The notes under the pieces are model-generated. The model ran no database searches and was not told the origin of the DNA. It saw only the letters and a program-made list of their open reading frames with translations. Shown in pieces: positions 58,755 through 64,000 of a stretch of DNA of 64,000 nt. The stretch comes from Pseudonocardia kunmingensis (GTDB lineage: Bacteria > Actinomycetota > Actinomycetes > Mycobacteriales > Pseudonocardiaceae): positions 124,001 through 188,000 of the forward strand of contig NZ_VFPA01000006.1 in assembly GCF_006716445.1 (NCBI RefSeq), written 5' to 3'. Both the position numbers and the translations under genes were made by a program. Each line of letters begins with the position of its first letter. Within the stretch, counting starts at the first letter, position 1.

Positions 58755-59866
58755 CGGTGAGCGCTGTGAGGGCGGGCACCGGGATCGACACCGACGTGCC
58801 GGCCCCCCGGGGAGCGGGCTTCCACCGCCTGCGGGTCGCCGCCGTCGAGCGCCTCTGCGACGACGCCGTGGCCGTCACCTTCGACGTGCCCGACGACCTG
58901 CGCGAGCTCTACGCGTTCCGCCCCGGCCAGTACCTGACGCTGCGGCAGTGGACGGGGGAGGGGGAGGAGCGCCGGTCCTACTCGATCTGCGCCCCGGCCG
59001 GCGCGGCGCCGCGGGTCGGGGTCCGCCGGGTGGACACCGGGTTGTTCTCCGAGTGGCTGGTCGACCGGCTCGCCGCCGGCGACGAGGTGGAGGTCGGGCC
59101 GCCTGCCGGCTCGTTCACCCCCGAGCTCGCCGCGAGCACCCACCACGGGCTGATCGCCGCCGGGTCCGGGATCACGCCGGTGCTGTCCATCGCCGCGTCG
59201 CTGCTGTCCGCGCACGACGACACCCGCGTCACGCTGCTGTACGGCAACCGGCGCACCGACACCGTGATGTTCACCGAGGAGATCGCGGACCTCAAGAACG
59301 CCTACGGCCCGCGGCTGCACCTGCTGCACGTCCTGTCCCGCGAACCCACCGAGGCCGAGATCTTCAACGGCCGGCTCGACGCCGACCGGATGCGCACGTT
59401 GCTCGGCGCGCTCGTCGACGTCGACGGCGTGGACGACTGGTGGCTGTGCGGCCCGCTCGGGATGACGGAGGACGCGGTCGCCGTGCTCACCGACCTGGGG
59501 GTGGAGCGGCGGCGCATCCACCGCGAGCTGTTCTACGTCGACGAGCCGCCGCCCGAGCTGCACCGCGTCGAGGAGGAGCCCACGGGGGAGGGGAGCGAGG
59601 TCACGATCGTCCTCAACGGCCGGACGACCGCGCTCACCCTGCCGCGGGGCACCCCCGTCCTCGACTCGGCGCAGAAGGTCCGCGGGGACCTGCCCTTCGC
59701 CTGCAAGGGCGGCGTGTGCGGCACGTGCCGCGCGAAGGTCACCGACGGCGAGGTCGCCATGCGGCGCAACTTCGCCCTGGAGGACGACGAGGTCGCGGCC
59801 GGCTTCGTCCTGACCTGCCAGTCCCTACCGGTCTCCGACGCGCTGACGGTCGACTTCGACCAGTAG
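58751..59866 (+). CDS. paaE: 1,2-phenylacetyl-CoA epoxidase reductase PaaE
   Basis: NADPH-dependent reductase of 371 aa that feeds electrons to PaaA. The FAD-binding motif is RRSYSICAP, the NAD(P) half starts IAAGSGITPVLSIAASLL and ends WWLCGPLGM, and the C-terminal ferredoxin domain has CKGGVCGTCRAKV with a fourth Cys in LTCQSLP. GTG 58751 overlaps the paaD stop. A 49-bp hairpin repeat begins 17 bases after its stop. Confidence 0.95.
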   Translation: MTVSAVRAGTGIDTDVPAPRGAGFHRLRVAAVERLCDDAVAVTFDVPDDLRELYAFRPGQYLTLRQWTGEGEERRSYSICAPAGAAPRVGVRRVDTGLFSEWLVDRLAAGDEVEVGPPAGSFTPELAASTHHGLIAAGSGITPVLSIAASLLSAHDDTRVTLLYGNRRTDTVMFTEEIADLKNAYGPRLHLLHVLSREPTEAEIFNGRLDADRMRTLLGALVDVDGVDDWWLCGPLGMTEDAVAVLTDLGVERRRIHRELFYVDEPPPELHRVEEEPTGEGSEVTIVLNGRTTALTLPRGTPVLDSAQKVRGDLPFACKGGVCGTCRAKVTDGEVAMRRNFALEDDEVAAGFVLTCQSLPVSDALTVDFDQ

Positions 59867-59883
59867 GCGCCCGGAATCCCCAT

Positions 59884-59932
59884 GACGAGCGGCACTTTCG
59901 TCGGCTAGGTACCGACGAGAGTGCCGTTCGTC
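59884..59932 (+). repeat. 49-bp hairpin repeat, copy 3
   Basis: Arms GACGAGCGGCACTTTCGTC and GACGAGAGTGCCGTTCGTC around GGCTAGGTACC; it differs from copy 2 at one base. It lies just after the paa operon and before the TPR gene, a position that suits transcription termination or mRNA 3' protection. Confidence 0.88.
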
Positions 59933-60022
59933 AGGTGGGGAGCCTGGCGCGGACGGACCGGGAATCTTCGTCGGGGCGCGGCGGTTGTTGAGGTCGCAAC
60001 GACAGGCGGAGGAGGGTCTCCC

Positions 60023-60394
60023 ATGACCACGACGTTCGACCGCTACCGCTTCGCGCAGGTCCTGCTGGACGGTGGCGAGCCGCTGGAGGCACTGGCGCTC
60101 CTGCAGCCGGTGGAGGAGGAGATCGACGGGAACGCGGCCGCCCTGCTGCTGCTCGGCCGGGCGTACTTCCGCTCCGCCCAGCTCGAGCGGGCCCGGGAGG
60201 CGTTCGCGCGGGTCGTGGCGCTCGACCCCACCGACACCTACGCCCGGTTCCTCCTCGGTCGCGCGCTGGAGCGCCAGAGCCGGCTGGGCGAGGCGCAGGT
60301 GCAGTACCGGGTCGCCGTCGCGATGTCGGACCGCCCCGAGTACCGCGAGCGCCTCGACGAGGTGACCGGCCGCCTGGAGCCGGACGGCGGCTGA
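60023..60394 (+). CDS. Tetratricopeptide repeat protein
   Basis: Protein of 123 aa made of about three TPR units: FAQVLLDGGEPLEALALLQP, LLLLGRAYFRSAQLERAREA with FARVVALDPTD, and ARFLLGRALERQSRLGEAQV. It probably serves as a protein-binding scaffold. GGAGGAGGG precedes ATG 60023. It has no operon partner; it is convergent with the ferredoxin reductase across a hairpin. Confidence 0.85.
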   Translation: MTTTFDRYRFAQVLLDGGEPLEALALLQPVEEEIDGNAAALLLLGRAYFRSAQLERAREAFARVVALDPTDTYARFLLGRALERQSRLGEAQVQYRVAVAMSDRPEYRERLDEVTGRLEPDGG

Positions 60395-60404
60395 GCCGGC
60401 GCGA

Positions 60405-60470
60405 CCGCGCACGGTCGGCGATGCTCGGATCGACGGATGGAGATCCGGTGGCCGAGCCGATCGTGCGCGG
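60405..60470. terminator. Long inverted repeat between convergent genes
   Basis: CCGCGCACGGTCGG (60405-60418) and CCGATCGTGCGCGG (60457-60470) match at 13 of 14 positions, and inner GCTCGG/CCGAGC can also pair. It fills the 92-bp gap between the TPR gene and the ferredoxin-NADP reductase gene. It is a candidate bidirectional terminator without a U-run. Confidence 0.45.
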
Positions 60471-60486
60471 TGCCGGCATCGCCGGG

Positions 60487-62010
60487 TCAGCGAGACACCG
60501 ATGCGCCCTTCCGGCCGCGTCCGAGCAGTGGCAGCGGGATCCGCCGCCGGCGCCGCGCAGGCAGCCGCCCGGCGACCGCGTCGTCGAGCAGCGCGCCGAC
60601 CGTCTCCGCGGCGCAGGCGCGGTTGGCCCCGATGCCGCCGGTCGAGCCGCGCTTGATCCACCCGACGACGTAGGAACCGGGCATCCCCGCCACGCGCCCG
60701 CCCGCGTTCGGGACGGTGCCGGTCGCGTCGTCGAACGGCAGCCCCGGCAGCGGCGTGCCGCGGTGCCCGACGGCCCGCACGACCAGCCCGGCCGGGATCT
60801 CGACCTCGCCGCCCGGGCCGGTGACGCGCAGGCCCGACACGCGGTCGGGCCCCGCGACCGCGACCGGCGCCGAGTGGAAGCGCAGGACCAGCCGCCGGGG
60901 CCGGTCCGGGGGAGGTGCCGACCAGTCCACGGCCTCCCGGCGCACACCCTGCAGCAGGGCGGCGTGCTCACCCGCGGCGGCCGCGTCGATCGCCCGGCCG
61001 GTGCGGGGGTCGCCGTCGTCGACGACCAGCTCCACGCCGTTCCGGCGGGCGAGGGCCAGCAGCTCCGGGCGGGTGTAGGCCGCGTCCTGCGGGCCGCGGC
61101 GCCCGAGCAGCACCACCTCGCGCACCGCGGAGCCGCGCAGCGCGTCCAGGGCCGGGCCGGCGATCGCGCTGCCGGCCAGGTCGGCCGGGTCCGCGCTGAG
61201 GATCCGCGCGACGTCGAGGGCGACGTTGCCGGTCCCGACGACGACCACCCGCTCCGCGGAGAGGTCGACCGCGGACGGCGCGACCTCGGGGTGGCCGTTG
61301 TACCAACCGACGACCGTGGTGGCGGCGAGGCTGCCGGGCAGCTCCTCGCCGGGCACCCCGAGCGCGCGGGCCTCGGACGCGCCCACGGCGTAGATCACCG
61401 CGTCGTGCGCGGCGGCCAGCTGCTCCACGGTCGTGTCGTGCCCGACCTGCACGCCCAGCCGCATCCGCAGCCGGTGGTGGCCGTGGTGGCGCGCGAACGC
61501 CTCCCCGATGCGCTTCGTCGACGGGTGGTCGGGAGCCACCCCGAACCGCACGAGCCCGCCCGGCTCGCGCAGCCGGTCGATCAGCGTGACCCGCGCGTTG
61601 GTGTGCAGCAGCAGGTCCTGCACCGCGTACATCCCCGCCGGGCCCGTCCCGACGACCGCGACGTCGAGGGCCGGGAACCCGGCCGGGATCACCCGGTCGA
61701 AGTCGGGCGGGCCCCACGCGTGGAAGACGGGCGGCTCGGTGGCCCTCGAGCTGGGCCGGTCGGCGTAGAAGTCCGCGTTGATCGCCGCGTACTCCGCCAG
61801 GGCGCCGGTCAGGGCGTCGGCGGGATGGACCGCGTCCACCGGGCAGGCGTCGGCGCAGGCCCCGCAGTCGATGCACGTCCGCGGGTCGACGTAGAGCATG
61901 TCGGTGGTGCCGAAGTCCGGCTCGTCCGGCGTCGGGTGGATGCAGTTGACCGGGCAGGCCGCGACGCAGGACGCGTCGGTGCAGCAGGTCTGCGTGATCG
62001 CGTAAGGCAT
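60487..62010 (-). CDS. Ferredoxin fused to ferredoxin-NADP+ reductase (FprB-like)
   Basis: Flavoprotein of 507 aa. Residues about 1-65 form a 7Fe/8Fe ferredoxin (CCTDASCVAACPVNCIHP and CIDCGACADACPVDAVHP). Then comes an adrenodoxin-reductase-type enzyme (VAVVGTGPAGMYAVQDLLLH for FAD, VVVVGTGNVALDVARIL for NADP, VGWIKRGSTGGIGANRACAA near the C-terminus). The layout matches mycobacterial FprB (known). It would supply electrons from NADPH; the AurF-type oxygenase encoded immediately upstream (4-base gap) is the probable acceptor. ATG 62010. Confidence 0.92.
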   Translation of the reverse strand: MPYAITQTCCTDASCVAACPVNCIHPTPDEPDFGTTDMLYVDPRTCIDCGACADACPVDAVHPADALTGALAEYAAINADFYADRPSSRATEPPVFHAWGPPDFDRVIPAGFPALDVAVVGTGPAGMYAVQDLLLHTNARVTLIDRLREPGGLVRFGVAPDHPSTKRIGEAFARHHGHHRLRMRLGVQVGHDTTVEQLAAAHDAVIYAVGASEARALGVPGEELPGSLAATTVVGWYNGHPEVAPSAVDLSAERVVVVGTGNVALDVARILSADPADLAGSAIAGPALDALRGSAVREVVLLGRRGPQDAAYTRPELLALARRNGVELVVDDGDPRTGRAIDAAAAGEHAALLQGVRREAVDWSAPPPDRPRRLVLRFHSAPVAVAGPDRVSGLRVTGPGGEVEIPAGLVVRAVGHRGTPLPGLPFDDATGTVPNAGGRVAGMPGSYVVGWIKRGSTGGIGANRACAAETVGALLDDAVAGRLPARRRRRIPLPLLGRGRKGASVSR

Positions 62011-62014
62011 GTGA

Positions 62015-62950
62015 CTACAGGAGATGTGCGCGGCGGTAGATCGCGCGCGCCGGCGGGGTCAGCAGGCCGGCCGAGCCGAGGAACTCCATGAGCCCGGCGC
62101 AGCTGGACCGCAGCATCGACTTGTGGTGCTCGTTGGCCCGGGCCTCCCGCACGGCGCGCGCACGGTCGAGCCCGGCGGCCGCGTAGACGTCGTCGCTGAC
62201 CATGCTGGTGACGATGAAGTAGGCCGCGGCGGCGATCACGAAGGAGTCGATGTGGCGGCGCAGGGCGCCCGCGCCGGCCATCCGCTCCCGGACCTCGTCC
62301 CGGGCGAACGTCATGTGCCGGGACTCCTCGACCACGTGGATGTTGTTGATGGTGCGCACGAACGGGGCGACGCGCTCGTCGCGCATCCAGTCGCGCTGCA
62401 TCACGTCGAGGACCTCCTCGGCCACGAGGATCGCCGCGTAGGCGGCCTCCCCGCCCGCGAGCGCCTTGAACGCGCGGCCGAGCTCGACGACGTGGCGCTT
62501 CGGCCGGTAGGGCCGGGCGCCGAGCTTCGCGACGCCGCGGGCGAACATGATCGAGTGCCGGCACTCGTCGGCGATCTCGGTGAGGGCCCACTGGAACGCC
62601 GGGTCCGTGGGGTCCTTGGCGTAGAAGTCGCGCAGCACCATCTGCTGCAGGATCATCTCGAACCAGATGCCGGTGCTCGCCACCGACGCCGACTCCTGGC
62701 GGGTCAGCTCCCGCTGCTGCGCGGGCGTCAGCTCCGACCAGTACGCCGTGCCGTAGAGCGTGCACCACTCCGGGCTGGCGCCGTGGTGGGCCGTGTCCAG
62801 CGGGGTCTCCCAGTCCACCTCGTGGGCCGGGTCGAAGGACAGCATCTCCGACGAGCGCAGCAGCCGGCGCGCGACGTCCTCGTGCTCTGCCGCTCCGGCG
62901 CCGGTCGGCTCGACGCGGTCCCGTGCGGCGGTGTCGTCCATGGTGGCCAT
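62015..62950 (-). CDS. AurF-type diiron oxygenase
   Basis: Ferritin-like helical protein of 311 aa. Carboxylate/His ligands fit ESASVASTGIWFEM, TEIADECRHSIMFARG and VVEESRHMTFARDEVR, the pattern of AurF p-aminobenzoate N-oxygenase relatives. Many members have unknown substrates. Pairing with a ferredoxin reductase gives it an electron source. ATG 62950 (GAGGGAG upstream) or ATG 62941 starts the protein. Tandem palindromes at 62980-63009 precede it. Confidence 0.85.
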   Translation of the reverse strand: MATMDDTAARDRVEPTGAGAAEHEDVARRLLRSSEMLSFDPAHEVDWETPLDTAHHGASPEWCTLYGTAYWSELTPAQQRELTRQESASVASTGIWFEMILQQMVLRDFYAKDPTDPAFQWALTEIADECRHSIMFARGVAKLGARPYRPKRHVVELGRAFKALAGGEAAYAAILVAEEVLDVMQRDWMRDERVAPFVRTINNIHVVEESRHMTFARDEVRERMAGAGALRRHIDSFVIAAAAYFIVTSMVSDDVYAAAGLDRARAVREARANEHHKSMLRSSCAGLMEFLGSAGLLTPPARAIYRRAHLL

Positions 62951-62979
62951 GGTCGCTCCCTCGGGTTCGACGACTTGCC

Positions 62980-63009
62980 GTTACCGCCGGTAACGTTACT
63001 GCTGGTAAC
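62980..63009. promoter_or_regulatory. Two abutting 15-bp palindromes, TetR-type operators
   Basis: GTTACCGCCGGTAAC (perfect arms) is followed without a gap by GTTACTGCTGGTAAC (one mismatched pair). They start 30 bases before the oxygenase ATG on the minus strand. Tandem operators of this kind suggest cooperative binding of a TetR-type repressor that is not encoded in the window. Confidence 0.65.
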
Positions 63010-63068
63010 ACGCGAGCGCAACCCGGAGCGCGCCGACGTGCGGGAGTCGCGCGGGTGAATTCCGTCCG

Positions 63069-63116
63069 ACTTGTCAATACAAGTGGTTGCCTTCCTTCCC
63101 GGGCGGGTGGCAGCGT
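63069..63116 (+). promoter_or_regulatory. Inverted repeat and leaderless promoter of the alcohol dehydrogenase
   Basis: ACTTGTCAATACAAGT (63069-63084) has 5-bp arms and could be an operator. TTGCCT (63087-63092) and CAGCGT (63111-63116) are 18 bases apart, and ATG 63123 comes six bases after the -10, the same geometry as the leaderless promoter at 48951. The -10 is weak at its first base. Confidence 0.4.
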
Positions 63117-63122
63117 CGCGGC

Positions 63123-64000
63123 ATGACCGCCGTGCCCGCTCCCGCTCGTCCCGATCTCGTCGACGCCCGCTACGCCCGCTGGGACGGGGTGGGTGCCCCC
63201 TTCACCGTGGTGCCGGCGGCCGTCCCGCGCGTACCGGGGCCGGGGGAGGCCCTGGTGGAGATCGACCTCGCCACGGTCTGCGGCAGCGACCTGCACACCG
63301 TCGCCGGGCACCGGCCATCGCCCGCGCCCGGCGTGCTGGGGCACGAGCAGGTGGGACGGGTCGTCGCCGTCGGACCGGGCGCGCCGCCGCGCTGCGTGGA
63401 CGGTGCGCCGGTGGGGCCGGGCGCGCGGATCGTCTGGTCGGTCGCGGCGTCGTGCGGCACCTGCCCACGCTGCCGCCGCGACATGCCGCAGAAGTGCCTC
63501 GAGCTGCGCAAGTACGGCCACGAGCCCCTCGACGAGGCGGCCCCGCTGACCGGCGGATTCGCCACGCACTGCGTCGTACTGCCCGGCACCGCCATCGTCA
63601 CCGTGCCCGACGACGTGCCCGACGTCGTCGCCGGGCCCGCCTCGTGCGCGACCGCGACGGTCGCCGCCGTCCTCGCCGCGGCCGGCCCGATCGAGGCGGG
63701 CGCGCGGGCGCTGGTCAGTGGCGCGGGGATGCTCGGGGTGACGGCGGTGGCGATGCTCGCGCAGGCGGGGGCGCACGTGCTCGCCGTCGATCCCGACGGT
63801 GCCCGCAGGGAGCAGGCGCGGCGCTTCGGCGCGGCCGAGGTCGCTCCCGGCGGCGCGGGTGTGACCGACGTCGACGTCGCGGTCGAGCTCTCCGGGGCGG
63901 CGGTGGCCGTGGGGTCCTGCCTGGACGCGCTCGCGGTGGGTGGGGTCGCCGTGCTGGCCGGTTCCGTCTCGCCCGGCCCCGCCGTGCCGCTCGACCCGGA
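63123..64000 (+). CDS. Zinc-dependent alcohol dehydrogenase, partial (MDR family)
   Basis: Medium-chain dehydrogenase, 292 codons seen, open at the right edge. LATVCGSDLHTVAGHRP carries the catalytic zinc Cys, GVLGHEQVGRVVAVG the His-Glu pair, SCGTCPRCRRDMPQKC the structural-zinc cysteines, and ALVSGAGMLGVTAVAMLA the NAD loop. KYGHEPLDEAAPLTGGFATH resembles the alcohol dehydrogenases found in phosphonate-catabolism clusters (TIGR03366, from memory); the genes that would confirm this lie beyond the window. No SD is seen, in line with the leaderless promoter. Confidence 0.88.
   Translation, partial: MTAVPAPARPDLVDARYARWDGVGAPFTVVPAAVPRVPGPGEALVEIDLATVCGSDLHTVAGHRPSPAPGVLGHEQVGRVVAVGPGAPPRCVDGAPVGPGARIVWSVAASCGTCPRCRRDMPQKCLELRKYGHEPLDEAAPLTGGFATHCVVLPGTAIVTVPDDVPDVVAGPASCATATVAAVLAAAGPIEAGARALVSGAGMLGVTAVAMLAQAGAHVLAVDPDGARREQARRFGAAEVAPGGAGVTDVDVAVELSGAAVAVGSCLDALAVGGVAVLAGSVSPGPAVPLDP

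Noticed and set aside
60023..60394. TPR gene as a further member of the paa operon
   Set aside because: It is separated from paaE by 156 bases with a hairpin repeat, and has no functional tie to phenylacetate use.

Overview
The window is very GC-rich chromosomal DNA of an actinomycete. Many genes start with GTG, genes commonly overlap by 4 bases (ATGA/GTGA), and it carries SARP, Lrp, LacI and TetR regulators, a Methyltransf_19/DUF574-type methyltransferase and several promoters placed for leaderless mRNA. The gene content fits a member of the Pseudonocardiaceae (Pseudonocardia-like); that placement is inference. I see no tRNA, rRNA, CRISPR array or intact insertion sequence.

Layout. 0-4.8 kb (minus strand): an Lpl-type oligosaccharide ABC importer (two permeases, lipoprotein binding protein) ending in a coupled sulfatase that has no signal peptide and runs off the left edge. 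4.9-12.4 kb: a PAS-GGDEF-EAL c-di-GMP enzyme paired with a methyltransferase, an amidase, an anti-sigma-type ATPase, a 1.17-kb repeat-rich non-coding stretch, a small membrane protein and a haloacetate-dehalogenase-like hydrolase. 12.4-14.4 kb: a SARP-type regulator. 14.5-31.7 kb: a large sugar-catabolic locus with a DeoR/LacI hybrid regulator, heparinase II/III-like protein, ABC importer, 2-hydroxyacid dehydrogenase, DUF2264 protein, RpiB-like isomerase, SDR, FGGY kinase, LacI regulator, Gfo/Idh oxidoreductase, an NRAMP-fold transporter lacking the metal motifs, an extended SDR and a DHDPS-family aldolase/dehydratase. 31.9-37.9 kb: stress and housekeeping genes (DUF1360, SDR, a frameshifted Csp-type copper protein, hemerythrin, VOC protein, APC permease, double universal stress protein). 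38.0-45.9 kb: a second glycoside locus (MFS transporter, GH106-like 1318-residue hydrolase, fucose/arabinose isomerase-like protein, divergent LacI). 45.8-50.9 kb: Lrp regulator with a divergent homodimeric E1-type 2-oxoacid dehydrogenase, then a methyltransferase/enolase-superfamily pair. 50.9-59.9 kb: phenylacetate catabolism (paaK, paaZ, paaG-like, paaR-like, paaABCDE). 60.0-64.0 kb: a TPR protein, a ferredoxin-fused NADP reductase with an AurF-type diiron oxygenase behind tandem palindromes, and the start of a zinc alcohol dehydrogenase.

How it works together. The glycan enzymes at both ends of the sugar region lack export signals. The cell therefore probably imports decorated or acidic oligosaccharides and removes sulfate, opens uronic or rhamnosyl linkages and processes the sugars in the cytoplasm. 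Two sugar promoters share a TTG-18 bp-TACGGT architecture with LacI-like palindromes on them. The paa genes convert phenylacetate to its CoA thioester, epoxidise, isomerise and open the ring, with palindromes matching the TetR-type PaaR pattern in front of both operons. A 49-bp hairpin repeat occurs three times, each time downstream of a gene or operon.
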